A stretch of DNA of 64,000 nucleotides, taken from the NCBI GenBank assembly GCA_037833965.1, contig AP031352.1, forward strand, positions 28,150,501-28,214,500. The letters are read 5' to 3'. Position numbers and translations under genes: made by a program. Origin of the DNA: Marchantia polymorpha subsp. ruderalis (lineage: Eukaryota; Streptophyta; Marchantiopsida; Marchantiales; Marchantiaceae). A model generated the notes under the pieces. That model saw only the letters and a program-made list of their open reading frames with translations, was not told the origin of the DNA and did not search any database. Positions 1 through 9,898 of this stretch are shown piece after piece (within the stretch, counting starts at the first letter, position 1; each line of letters starts with the position of its first letter).

Positions 1-232
1 TTGTTGTGTTACTGGAATGTTTCTCAGTGAGTCCTTCAGTGCGGACCTGTGTTCTCTGCGCGTTTTGTGAGTTGAAAGTGTTGTTCACCGCGTGTGAGTG
101 ACTTCGATCCGAAGTAGGAAACCCGGGTTTTCCACGCTAGCAGAAGGCTAGTGGAAGGGTTTATAAAGCCGCAGTTGGGAGTCACTACCCGCAGATTCGC
201 TAAGTGTACTTGCGAGAGACGTTTCCCCCTAT
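1..232 (+). mobile_element. LTR fragment of the outer GC-rich retroelement family, cut by the window edge
   Basis: This stretch is repeated directly at about 2174-2405 and in inverted orientation at about 7065-7310, so it belongs to a repetitive LTR-like sequence. It ends just before TGGTAACCCACTTTTTG, which also occurs inverted at about 19857-19873 next to a different flank. A TGG-starting sequence at that junction is a candidate primer binding site, but I could not match it to a tRNA with confidence. The part upstream of base 1 is outside the window. Fossil of an LTR element. Confidence 0.55.
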
Positions 233-447
233 GGTAACCCACTTTTTGTTTCTTGTCGGAACTAAAACATTTTTGAATAGTAAGTACCGCGGCAGCAGCT
301 GTAAATAGTAATCGGTACGCGAAACCAGAGTAAAAAGAGGATCGAGGACAGTCAAGGGGTTTTGGGCTTAGGCCACAGTGGGACGCTCGGGACGGAACGG
401 ACGGTTCATGCTACAGGATCCGCTTTGAGCACCTTCGGCGGTAGATC

Positions 448-1235
448 ACTCATAACTCTTTCAATTCGTAACGCTTTGAGTTGCTTCGGGTCTTGTTGGA
501 AAGAACTCGACGCGCTGGTTCTAACGAGCCCAAGAACTTGTGAAACGGATGAGAGGTCACTGAGTTATGAGTGTCGGAAGTTACTGATGGGGGGCCTTCG
601 GCGGTAGAGTGACTTTGGCGGTACGCCTTCGGCGGAAGAACCGCCGGAAGATGCGCCTTCGGGTCAAGTGATGCGGGAGAGTGCATTCGGCGGAAAAGTG
701 AATCCCTCATAACTTTCTCAATTCGCAACGCCTCGACTTGGTTAGGGTCTCGTTGGAAAGACCTCGACGCGTTGATTCTAACGAGCCCAAGAACGCCACA
801 AATGGAGGAGGGCTCCGGGAGTTATAAAGGTCGCAAGATACTCAGCTTTCCGCCTACGCACAGGCGAAGGAAGTTTTGTCCTATGCGCGGACAAAGGAAG
901 TCCGCCTGCGCACAGGCGAAATAGGGTTTCGACGTTGGCGCGAAGTTCGGCTACGCACAGGCGTTCGCCTGTGCACAGGCGCTTCGGCGTCGGCGGGAAA
1001 TCCGCCTTCGGCCCTAGAAATGCGCCTTCGGGGTTGGAACTTGTACGGACGCGGACGGACGCGGACGCCTTCGAGTGCATAGGCAAACGCCTTCGGCGGA
1101 AGAGTAAAAACCGTCATTTCTTTCTCAATTCTTAACGGTTTGACTTTTATAGGGTGTTGTTGGAAAGAGCTCGCGACGCTCGTTCTAACGAGACCAAGAA
1201 CTCTTGGAACGGATAAGGCGTCACTGAGTTATGAG
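448..1235 (+). repeat. Three ~123-bp repeats with terminal inverted repeats
   Basis: Copies lie at 448-572, 707-829 and 1114-1235. Copy 1 begins ACTCATAACTC and ends with its exact reverse complement GAGTTATGAGT. Copies 2 and 3 keep degenerate versions of these ends. The shared core includes the words TTGGAAAGA and TTCTAACGAG. A fourth, degenerate copy lies on the opposite strand at about 19505-19605 in the right arm. The unit could be a miniature inverted-repeat element or a structured leader RNA module of the retroelement. Confidence 0.6.
851..981. repeat. Cluster of 16-bp near-palindromes (CGCCTRYGCRYAGGCG type)
   Basis: Copies are seen at 851-866, 903-918, 948-963 and 966-981; the last is the perfect palindrome CGCCTGTGCACAGGCG. 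Further copies in the right arm lie at 17267-17282, 17285-17300, 17321-17336, 19011-19026, 19371-19386, 19396-19411 and 19450-19465. The centres vary while complementarity between the half-sites is mostly kept. This suggests selection for, or copying of, a small hairpin rather than a fixed word. Confidence 0.6.
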
Positions 1236-1640
1236 CTTCGAAAGCGGCTGTCATGGTTAGGAGAGACGCCTTCGGCGTTAACATATAGAGGAGCCTTCGG
1301 CGTTAACAGTTAGAGGGGCCCTTGGCCCAAGGCGGCCTGCGAGTAGGCGGCTTGCGTGTAGGACGTGTGGGACCCACAGTCCTCGGATTTTGGAGAAGGA
1401 ATTTTGGCCTAGGTTCAGAGATCTTGCGGGGCCCATATCTTTGCGATGGACGGTCGGATGGATCTGAAATTTTGTGAGGCCGTTGATCTCGGCCGGCCAC
1501 GCATGCCTGCAAATTTTCAGCCTCAGATCTTGGATGAAAAGGCGCTGGCGGCTCTGTACAGTAGGCTTAGGATTCAGATTTAGGGTTAGGGTTAGATTTA
1601 GGTTGTAAGTTAGAGGGGAAGGCAGCCGCCGACTCCTCCG

Positions 1641-2690
1641 GTGTAGGATCTGTTGCGGCTCGCACCATGGCGTAGTGAAGTGTAGTGCTAGTTAGGACTT
1701 AGAAGGTATAAAGTGGTTCAAGGCGTTTTGCCTTGGGTTCTTTCCCAAATTCAGAAGTGCAGATCAGGAACTCATTTTCTCTGCGTGTTTGTGTCCTTAG
1801 TTCTGTCACCACGCAAGAGGAGCTACAACTTGGCGTTCCGCATTTTGTAGCTGAAGGCCTTCGGCCGAATGTTCAGAGCTAGTACATTGGTTAGAGACTT
1901 GAGTAGTTCGGATCTACACCTGCGGGTGATTGCCGATGCTAAGAGCTAGTGACTAGTTAGATACTTGAATAGTTTCGCCCCTACACCTTCGAGTGTTTGT
2001 TCCTGATTGTACTCTTTCGGGATTTTTCCCGTGAATGCCAAAGTGAAGTTTTGCTACTTCGTGTAAGCCTTGGTTGTAAATTCAGGTTACGCTGCAGCAG
2101 GTGCCTTCAGGGTAACCCCTGTAGTATTTCTGGGAATGACAAGTGCCTGAGAATTCAAACTCTTCAATAGACTGTTGTTGTGTTACTGGAATGTTTCTCA
2201 GTGAGTCCTTCAGTGCGGACCTGTGTTCTCTGCGCGTTTTGTGAGTTGAGAGTGTTGTTCACCGCGTATGAGTGACTTCGATCCGAAGTAGGCAGTCCAA
2301 CCCGGGTTTCCTACGCTAGCAGCAGGCTAGTGGAAGTGTTGTAAAAGCCGGAGTTGGAAGTCACTACATGCAGCTTCGCTGAGTGTACTCTTGAGAGACC
2401 TTCCCCCTGAAATCTTGAGTAGAGGTCCTAACGGATCTTTGGGTTGTGTTTCTATAGTTTCAGGTGTGTGTGTGTGTGTTACGCTGCACTGTGCGACCTC
2501 CGAGTGCGCTCCGAGTGGACACTTGCCGTATTTCTGGGAGTGACAGTCGCCTGAGAATTCAAACTCCTCAATAGTCTGTTAAACGTGACACTTTGTACCC
2601 TGTGTGTTCCTCTGTCCCTGTGGGTTCGACCTTTCTACCACTATATTGCAGTTTTAGCCTTTAGTGGGTTATTACACCCCCCCTGAAATC
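1641..2690 (+). mobile_element. LTR of the outer retroelement family, left arm (plus orientation)
   Basis: This stretch matches the reverse complement of 6774-7800 over most of its length. It contains a TATA box (TATAAAG at 1707-1713), a short (GT)n tract near 2465-2480, and ends in TTATTACA near 2683. The same TTACA end with a downstream primer site is seen in the inverted copy at 6774. I read it as an LTR of about 1 kb (U3 with TATA, then R and U5). Old relative to the inner element, because many single-base differences and small indels separate the two arms. Confidence 0.6.
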
Positions 2691-2960
2691 TTAAGTAGAG
2701 GTCCTAAACGATCTCTGGGTTGTGTTTCTGTAGTTTCAGGTAGGTGTGTGTGTGTTGAGTGAATTACCCTGCACTGTGCGACCTCCGAGTGAGCTCCGAG
2801 TGAACACTTGCAGTATTTCTGGGAGTGACAGTCGCCTGAGAATTCAAACTCCTCAATAGTCTGTTAAATGTGACACTTTGTACCCTGTGTGTTCCTCTGT
2901 CCCTGTGGGTTCGACCTTTCTACCACTATATTGCAGTTTTAGCCTTTAGTGGGTTATTAC
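2405..2960 (+). repeat. Tandem duplication (~286 bp) of the LTR 3' part
   Basis: 2405-2690 and 2691-2960 are two copies of the same LTR end. Each runs from the CCCCTGAAATCTT word through a GT-rich tract to the GGGTTATTACA terminus. The second copy abuts the gag-pol remnant directly at 2961. The inverted partner at 6774-7065 has only one copy. Confidence 0.75.
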
Positions 2961-3720
2961 AGTCGGCCACCAATATCCTGCGTTCACGATCTTGGTAACC
3001 GTATTTCTGGTGGCATAGTGGCCACCGACGTCTTTGGTGTGCATCGCACTTACTACCCGTGGAACCTCTGATTCCTCCAAGCATCTGCACAATCTCTCAT
3101 CCGCCATCTTCTTGAACAATACTCCTTGTTGGAGTTGATACGGGCCAGCCTTATGTATGAAGACAGTCCGTTGCTCAACATCCATGCCGTCGGGACATTG
3201 AAGTGTTAGCAGGCACCTGTACAACTCTGCATATCTGGACTCATTGCCGGCGGACAACTGAAAGAGTTGTTCGTCCGGGAAGTCATCAACTAGTTCCTCC
3301 TCGGTGGGCTTGGTCCACAATCTGGAGAGGTAATCTGCGTTTTCGTGGTGAACACCCTTCCTGGTCTGTACAATATAGGTGAACTCCTGCAGCAACAGCA
3401 CTCACCTAGCTATCCGGCCAGACAGATCTGCCTTCTTCACTAGATGCTGCAAAGCGTAGTGATCCACATGGAACACAAACTCGTAGCATATTAAATAGTG
3501 TCTGAACTTCTTGCAGGAATACACCATCCCCAACGCTTCTCTCTCCGTCATGGTATACTTCCTTTCTGCTAGCGACAGCTGACGGCTCGCAAAATAAATC
3601 GGGTAGTCCTTTTTGTTGTCATCCTTCTGACTTAAAACGACACCGATGGCGAATGCTGATGTGTCGACGTAGACATGGAAAGGACGGTCCCATTCCGGAC
3701 TCCTTAGTACCGGGGCGGTC
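2961..3720 (-). mobile_element. RNase H and integrase N-terminal part of the outer Ty3/Gypsy remnant
   Basis: Fossil RNase H region followed by HHENADYLSRL, the usual RNase H to integrase link. After it comes the start of the integrase zinc-binding (HHCC) domain, HTKDVGGHYATRNTV. Sequence of the integrase core is not recognised here or next to it. Confidence 0.7.
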
Positions 3721-3752
3721 GTAAGCTTAGCTTTGAGTGCCTCGAACGCTGA

Positions 3753-4427
3753 CTACTGCTTCTCACCCCACTCGTAGGGTTCGTCCTTCTTTAGCAACTT
3801 GGTCAGGTCGGCCGCCAAGATTGCATACATGTGTATGAATCTTTGGTAGTATCCCACATGACCAAGAAATGCTCTCAGCTCCCTCAGATTTGTTGGTGGC
3901 TCTAGTTCGAGAATGACCTTAACCTTCTCGGTGTCTACTGCAATGCCACTCGACGAAACTCGATGACCCAACAAGATTCCGCTAGTCATGAAGAAAAAAC
4001 ATTTTTCGGGGTGCAGCGATAAACTGCTCTCCCTGCATTGATCAAAAGTCTGTCTAAGGTGTCCCAGATGTTCCGACCGTTTTCCAAAGACGCAAAAGTC
4101 GTCTATGAATATTTCTAAGAACTTCCTCAACTGCTCTTGGAAAATGTTGGTCATCATTCGCTGGAAGGTGGCCGGTGCATTGCACAGACCGAAGGGCATC
4201 TTGTGATACGCGTAGGTTCCCCAATCGGTTGTGAATGTCGTCTTGTCCTTGTCCTGTTCCCGGATAGACACCTGATTGTAACCTGAGAACCCGTCGAGGA
4301 AACTGTAGCACTCACGTCCCGCTACATGATCTAGAATGGCATCCGTGAATGGAAGGGGGTGATGATCCTTACGCGTTGCCGCGTTCAACTTTCTGAAGTC
4401 CTGGCACACCCTTATCTTACCTGTCAA
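3753..4427 (-). mobile_element. reverse transcriptase part of the outer Ty3/Gypsy remnant
   Basis: Fossil RT region. The Gypsy signatures MPFGLCNAPATFQRMM and the catalytic-box variant FIDDFCVFG are readable, as are RVCQDFRKLN upstream and the LRAFLGHVGYYQRFI connection to RNase H downstream. These motifs place the remnant in Ty3/Gypsy rather than Ty1/Copia. Confidence 0.85.
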
Positions 4428-4825
4428 CTTCTTGGGTACGATGACAATCGTGGATACCCATTCACTACTGAGAACTGGGTATATGATACCTTCACGAAGT
4501 ACTTATCTATTTCCTCCTTAACCAGCAAGGAGTATTTGGGGTTGAGCTGGAACTAGCGTTGACGAATTGGAACTGCTTCATCCAATAAGTCAATCCGGTG
4601 TTCTCCATACCGTGCAGGTATTCTTTTCATGTCCTCTATTCTCCAGGCGAAGACATCTACGTAGTGGCGAAGGAAGGCATGTACCTCCCTTAGCTCTTCT
4701 CCCGTCACTGTGCTTGATACCTTCAAGCTCTTATCTGGACTGAGTTGCACTTCACGACAGTCACTAGGATTCACAATACCCTCCGTGTGACTCGTTTCGC
4801 TTCTTCCCAGTCCCACCGTTAATTG

Positions 4826-5572
4826 CTATTCATCGTCCGGCTGGATAGCGTCCAGTTTCTCTTCTACAGAGCAGCAAGCGACAAATCCCACAAAATCGGG
4901 GGTCCAGTCGAAGTCTGACGGAAGCGACGAATCACTCTCCGCTCCCGAAGTGTAACCTGCGCTTGTCGATGGCGTCTTTCCTTCATGAGGGATCTTGGTC
5001 CAAGGGACGGTGATGGTCCTTGAAGGATATTTGGGGTCGGGAAACCGCAGGCGATGCCTACGCCAGTCACATCGCACTTGCGCACCATATAACCATGGCC
5101 GCCCGAGCAGGATGTCATATCCTTGCTTCATCAAAGGCTGCAGGATGATATAGGTCAATTGAAAGTCCGCACCTCCGATGTTGGTTCTGATATTGCGCAG
5201 CATACCCAAAGGCATCCTCCGCGTTTGATCTGCCAACCTCAACACTCGTGTTGTAGGTTCGAAAACACTAAAACCTAAGGCACGCGCAGTATCCTCAGTC
5301 ATTATGTTAACTCCCGATCCTGAATCTACCGGTACCTTGCGGACTCAGCACCCGCCGATCTCCACATCGATCTCCGGAGGTCCCAGGTCTTCACTGGTTA
5401 CATGGTATACTTGGGGAAGTTTGACTGTACGGGCCTTCCGTGGTCGGCGTAGCGAAAGCATCAGCATCTTTCGATACGTCTTGTTGTCGTCGAGGAGCTG
5501 ATTGAACGTGATGTTAGCCCGCTGATTTTCGATATCTTCTACTACGTCGTAATTGGCGTGTCGGCTTGACAC
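4826..5572 (-). mobile_element. protease part of the outer Ty3/Gypsy remnant
   Basis: Fossil retropepsin-like region. The typical plant Gypsy protease tail is present: a hydrophobic stretch followed by YDILLGRPWL, a hallmark downstream of the catalytic aspartate region. It lies between gag and reverse transcriptase, as expected for Ty3/Gypsy pol order. Confidence 0.7.
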
Positions 5573-5598
5573 CGACGGCTTACGCTGTTCCGAGGATG

Positions 5599-6636
5599 CT
5601 ACGTCCGAGCGACAGAGGGCGTCGGAACGTTCCGTCCTTCCATCTCTGTTCGGGTACGGACTGCTTCCTTCAACAGTTCCGCAACTTCGTCCCTGATGTC
5701 CGGGGTGTACTCCCGCCTCAACACACGTACTTGTTCATCTTCGGGCCTTGTATTAGGCCGCGCCAAAGGCGTTTCGCGCATAGCCGAAGGCCTTTGCGCA
5801 GGCCTCAAGTCAGGCCTGCTACTTGTATTTTCTTCTCCCTTCCCTTTTCGGTCATCGGCCTTGCGACTGTGCTTACGATTATCTCTTTCGTCGTCTTTTG
5901 ATCGCCTTGAGCTGCAGATTTCCACCCGTCCGCACATAACTTCTTCTTCAGGCCACTCCTCTTCCTTGTCATTCTTGTCCGAACTCGCATCGACCTGATT
6001 GACCTGTACGTCCTCCTTGGCAGGAGGCGTCACAAATCGCACAGTGGGTCGGTTTGCTGGGGGTTGATCACATTCTACTGACGTATGTCGAGACTTCTTG
6101 CAGTTGCTGCAGCTCGGAACATACCGTGTCTGTCTTTTTGGGTGGGGGCACTGGGGAGAGTAGTGTCCCACTTTCTCACAATTGAAACAGGCTCGCGGCG
6201 GCGGTGGCTGTTGGTTATACGTCCCGGGAGGTGCCATGCGCCTCTGGGGTAGCGTAGTAGCCATATCTCTCGGATGGAACCGGGGAATATGCACTGGCTG
6301 GATCGGGGTAGTAGCGGGGGCCGACTGGATGGCGTAGGCTGCCTCTTCGCTCGCCTCGCCATAGTACTGAGGGTTTTTCCCATAGTACTGAGGTGCCCAC
6401 TCTACTGCGTTCACTTGGTAAGATGAACGGGTGGTAAGACATTCAGTGTTAGCATGTCCCACTGCTCTGCACGTAGTACACCACAAATTCGCCCGCAATC
6501 TTCCTGGAGACTTCCGTCGGTCCTGACCGCCCACCACGTGGACTTTCAAGTTGGCGAAGTCCTTTACCAGGGTCTCCACCTTGGATGCAATGTCTCCCGA
6601 ACCTTTGTCAATATTTGCTCTTCTTTGGCCTTTCAA
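5599..6636 (-). mobile_element. gag part of the outer Ty3/Gypsy remnant (three zinc knuckles)
   Basis: Fossil of a nucleocapsid-type gag region. Three CCHC-like motifs can be read: CTTCRAVGHANTEC, CFNCEKVGHYSPQC and CSNCKKSRHTSVEC. Such knuckles bind the element's RNA during packaging. Three knuckles are more than the one or two usual in plant Gypsy gag. The region is followed on the same strand by the protease part. Confidence 0.8.
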
Positions 6637-6733
6637 TATTCTTCTCTCTTCTTTCTTCTTCTATTTGCTTCCACTTGCTCCTGTCGACATTCACCGAGCA
6701 TTGCTGCTCACGTACCCCGGTGTTGACGCACTG

Positions 6734-6751
6734 TCCCCGGCAGCGGCGCCA
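6734..6751 (-). promoter_or_regulatory. Primer binding site (tRNA-Asp type) of the outer Ty3/Gypsy element
   Basis: The minus strand reads TGGCGCCGCTGCCGGGGA. This differs at one position from the tRNA-Asp-complementary site TGGCGCCGTTGCCGGGGA used by many plant Gypsy elements. It lies 22 bases inside the LTR end at 6774. The site fixes the orientation of the element: its 5' LTR is 6774-7800. Confidence 0.8.
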
Positions 6752-6773
6752 AAAAGAAGTTGTCGGCTTCTTA

Positions 6774-6979
6774 TGTAATAACCCACTAAAGGCTAAAACT
6801 GCAATATAGTGGTAGAAAGGTCGAACCCACAGGGACAGAGGCAACACACAGAGTACAAAGTGTCACATTTAATAGACTATTGAAGAGTTTGAATTCTCAG
6901 GCGACTCTCACTCCCAGAAATACTGCAAGTGTTCACTCGGAGCTCACTCGGAGGTCGCACAGTGCAGCGTAGTTCACTC

Positions 6980-7014
<35 letters not shown>

Positions 7015-7802
7015 GAAACTATAGAAACACAACTCAGGGGTCGGTTAGGACCTCTACTTAAGATTTCAGGGGGAAAGTCTCTCGCAAGTACACTCAGCGA
7101 ATCTGCGGGTAGTGACTCCCAACTCCGGCTTTTACAACCCTTCCACTAGTTTCTGCTAGCACAAAGAACCCGGATTGGACTTCCTACTTCGGATCGAAGT
7201 CACTCACACGCGGTGAACAACACACTCAACTCACAAAACGCGCAGAGAACACAGGTCCGCACTTAGAGACTCAACTGAGAAACGATCCAGTAGCACACCA
7301 TAACAGTCTATTGAAGAGTTTGAATTCTTAGGCACTTGTCATTCCCAGAAATACTACAGGGGTTGCCCTGAAGGCACTTGCTGCAGCGTAACCTGAATTA
7401 CAACCAAGGCTTACTCGAAGTAACAAAACTTCACTTTGGCATTCAGGGGAAAAATCCCGAAGGAGTACAATCAGGAACAATCACTCGAAAGTGTAAGGGG
7501 GAACTGTTCAAGTATCTAACTCGTACCTGGCTCTTAGCATCAGCAATCACTGCAGGTGTAGATCCAAACTACTCAAGTCTCTAACCAGTGTACTAGCTCT
7601 GAACATTCGGCCGAAGGCCTTCAGCTACAAAATGCGGATCGCCAAGTTGTAGCTCCTCTTGCGCGGTGACAGAACTAAGGACACAAACACGCAGAGAAAA
7701 TGAGTTCTTGATCTGCACTTCCGAACTGGAAAAATCCCAAGGCAAGACGCCTTGAACTACTTTATACCTTCTAAGTCCTATCTAACACTACACTGCACTA
7801 CG
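6774..7802 (-). mobile_element. LTR of the outer retroelement family, right arm (minus orientation)
   Basis: Reverse-complement match of 1641-2690. It contains a TATA box (TATAAAG on the minus strand, about 7760-7766), a longer (CA)n run at about 6978-7012, and the terminal TGTAATAACCC at 6774. It follows the minus-strand reading frame ending at 7803 and precedes the primer site at 6751. One LTR therefore seems to serve as the 3' end of one unit and the 5' end of the gag-pol unit. Confidence 0.65.
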
Positions 7803-8306
7803 CTACGCGCCTGCACGGAACCACGCTACACTACACTCCGCAGAACCTGTGCTTTGCCTTCTGCGCGACGGACTGCCGCGAACTAACTCTCTACCCTGCC
7901 AGTCTTCCGCTTGACTGCGCAGTCCCAACCACCGCAACACCGCAGAAACCTCCGTATCGAGAGTGGCCATGGTGTCCCGCGACTTCGACAGACACGAATC
8001 CAGCTTCTTCGCCACTCGCCGCCGGCTCCGACTGTCACCTGACAACAAACCCGCCGCACGAAGCTCTAACTCGCGCAGTGTGAGTTTCTCCTGCGCCGCC
8101 ACTTCCCAGTGGGCGTAACCTCTAAGACAGTGGTTGACTCGCCTCGCCAACTCTTCCTTCGTGCGATCTGCCTCCCGCCGGCGATTGTCGTCAACTACAA
8201 CCAACTGCAATTCGGCCTCCGCACGCTGTGCTCTCAATTCTCTACACTCGGATTGCAGTTTGCGGATTAATTCTTCATCCGCCTGCCGTGCGAGCTGACA
8301 CTGCTC
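7803..8306 (-). mobile_element. Outer-element reading frame, part downstream of the inner insertion
   Basis: Open, charged, helical sequence rich in Arg, Glu and Leu (for example RGYAHWEVAAQEKLTLRELE). It lies on the same strand and is of the same style as 16152-16935. The inner Gypsy element (8307-16151) separates the two parts. I recall similar sequences from predicted Marchantia polymorpha proteins; this is memory, not a search. No enzyme motif is visible. Fossil part of a retroelement. Confidence 0.6.
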
Positions 8307-8732
8307 TGTAAGACCGGGTGTTGCACATATGTACTAAGTCTTAGAAGTGGTCAAGGGAATAAGGATGATTAGCCAAGGCATAGCTAAGACTAGCTAGTTA
8401 TGACTAAACTAGTTAGTTATAACTAAGTTTATCTAGTCATGACTAAGTTTAGCTACAATGTTTATAGTTGGCGGAATAATTAGCGGAGTTCTAGAAGAAT
8501 GGAGTGAGCACTTCTATTTTGTCTTTTACAAGGAGTGAGCACTTCTATTTTGTCTTATACAAAAGTTATAGATTCCAAGGGATTAGATATTTGACTAGAA
8601 GCTTGGATTTGATTGGTTTGACTAAATGTATGAAATATGATTGGCTAGACTAAGTCTAATGTTGACTTAGTGGCTAGGAAGCTTGTAGAAGTTTAAAAGC
8701 TTCCAATGGCATGTCGCCACCTCAACCTTGGA

Positions 8733-8750
8733 TTCCGGAAGCTTCTAGAA
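8733..8750. promoter_or_regulatory. Tetrameric heat-shock element in the inner LTR
   Basis: TTCCGGAAGCTTCTAGAA is four perfectly alternating TTC/GAA units with 2-base spacers, the ideal binding site for trimeric heat-shock transcription factors. It lies about 113 bp upstream of the TATA box. Additional partial sites lie at 8489-8496 and 8678-8690. The same site is in the 3' LTR at 15718-15735. Heat-responsive LTRs with such sites are known in plants (the ONSEN/ATCOPIA78 family), but that family is Copia, not Gypsy. Confidence 0.7.
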
Positions 8751-8863
8751 GGTTTAGGTAGGCCAATGGCATGTTGCCACGTAGAGAAGGTTAGTCAAAC
8801 TTACCTAGGTAAAAGTAAGTTAGGAGAAATTACCACATGTTACTATGGTAACTTCTCAAGTAG

Positions 8864-8870
8864 TATAAAT
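8864..8870 (+). promoter_or_regulatory. TATA box of the inner LTR
   Basis: TATAAAT in the context AGTAGTATAAATGGAG, within the 5' LTR and downstream of the heat-shock element. It probably sets transcription start for the element's RNA. The equivalent in the 3' LTR is at 15849-15855. Confidence 0.65.
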
Positions 8871-9170
8871 GGAGAGGTAGAGTAGCACCTCTCAAGCAAG
8901 TTTGGAGAGTCATGTGTGAGGACTTGTTTCAAGAATGAAGCATTGAAGTTTTTGAGTATCTTGTAGTATCGACGTGTGTTTGCGTTTATGTGAAGAGAGT
9001 GACGTGAGGAGAGTTTGTGTGTGAGTTGGAGTAATACATGGCGAGTTTGTGAGAGAAGGTGTTTGGGACATGAGTGAGAGGATGAATCCTAGTCTTCTAG
9101 AAGCATGATGCGCTACCACAAAGCCATCAGAGGTAAACCTGAGTGAGAGTCAGCCCGGAGGTTGCATTTT

Positions 9171-9188
9171 TGGTTCCGTTGCCGGGAC
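9171..9188 (+). promoter_or_regulatory. Primer binding site of the inner Ty3/Gypsy element
   Basis: TGGTTCCGTTGCCGGGAC begins four bases after the 5' LTR. It matches 15 of 18 positions of the tRNA-Asp-type site used by plant Gypsy elements and resembles the outer element's site at 6734-6751. Confidence 0.7.
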
Positions 9189-9898
9189 CTCAATCTAGAA
9201 GGCGGAATGTTTAGGATTCGATTTCTAGCTAGAGAGAAAGTATCCATGAGGGATCACTTGGTGTTAACATTGGGAAATGAAAGAGCGGAGAGTGTGCTTG
9301 AGAGCGAAAATCCCTTTGTTTATCCAATAGTCTCATATGATAGCCTAGAAGTGATTTTGTACGTTTTCTACACGTAAATAGGTCTTTTTGAGAGAAAAGT
9401 GATCTTAGACATCAAAATTTTTTTATTTTTGAAGGTATTTTTCAAAGTTTTTATTGATTTTAGAGTGGAAGATAGAGAACATTTACGTTTTTGTTTCAGG
9501 TCCAGATCATGTGTTAACAGAAAGATATGAGAGTTAGAAGTTGAGTGGGTTTTCACGGGTATCAAAAGTCTGCTCTCTGGAAAGTTTGTACAGAGTTGAT
9601 TACTTTTTTTGTATTTCAAGTTAGGATTTGAAACTTCGTACGAGTGTGTATTGGAAGATAAGCTACGTTTGAGTCAAAATTTCACTGAGAGATCACGTCT
9701 AGAGACAAAGTTATGTTGATTTGAAGTTGAGGGGGTACAAAAGCAAGATAACAAAGCAAAAGTTTTTGATTTCTTTATTCACAGTTTTCGTCAAGTAGAT
9801 AGCGTTTCTGGGAGAGGTCTTTTGAGTGGTTTCTACCTTATGGGAAAATGAGTGAACAATAAGGTTGGAAGGTTAGGTTATCCAAAGTACCTCAAGGC

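Larger units (their letters stand above)
233..1640 (+). mobile_element. Internal leader region of the outer retroelement, left arm
   Basis: GC-rich sequence without a convincing gene. Its first 100 bases match the right arm on the opposite strand at about 19780-19875. It is dominated by the short word GCCTTCGGC, by 16-bp near-palindromes, and by three copies of a unit of about 123 bp. All of these recur inverted in the right arm. The protein-coding part seen in the right arm (16152-18390 with 7803-8306) is not present here, so this arm is an incomplete copy. A short telomere-like run at about 1578-1602 is too small to call telomeric. Confidence 0.55.
2961..6773 (-). mobile_element. Broken Ty3/Gypsy gag-pol remnant
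   Basis: Minus-strand remains of a Ty3/Gypsy LTR retrotransposon. The parts recognised, in order, are primer site, gag with three zinc knuckles, aspartic protease, reverse transcriptase, RNase H and the zinc-binding N-terminal part of integrase. The integrase core and a 3' LTR in the expected orientation are not found. The next sequence on the left (up to 2960) is an LTR end in the opposite orientation. It is broken about five or more times and not functional. A tRNA-Asp-type primer site and lack of a chromodomain point to the Athila/Tat side of plant Gypsy elements, but this is inference. Confidence 0.85.
8307..9166 (+). repeat. 5' LTR of the inner Ty3/Gypsy element
   Basis: 860 bp, TG...CA ends. 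It contains a direct duplication of about 31 bp (about 8500-8561), two copies of a CCAAT-containing word near 8703 and 8763, several heat-shock half-sites, and the TATA box TATAAAT at 8864-8870. The same offset of 6985 bases to the 3' LTR holds along the whole length, so no indels separate the two. Confidence 0.95.

Noticed and set aside
1578-1602. Telomere-like TTTAGGGTTAGGG run
   Set aside because: Only two to three units and imperfect; it lies inside retroelement sequence and gives no evidence for a telomere or fusion.
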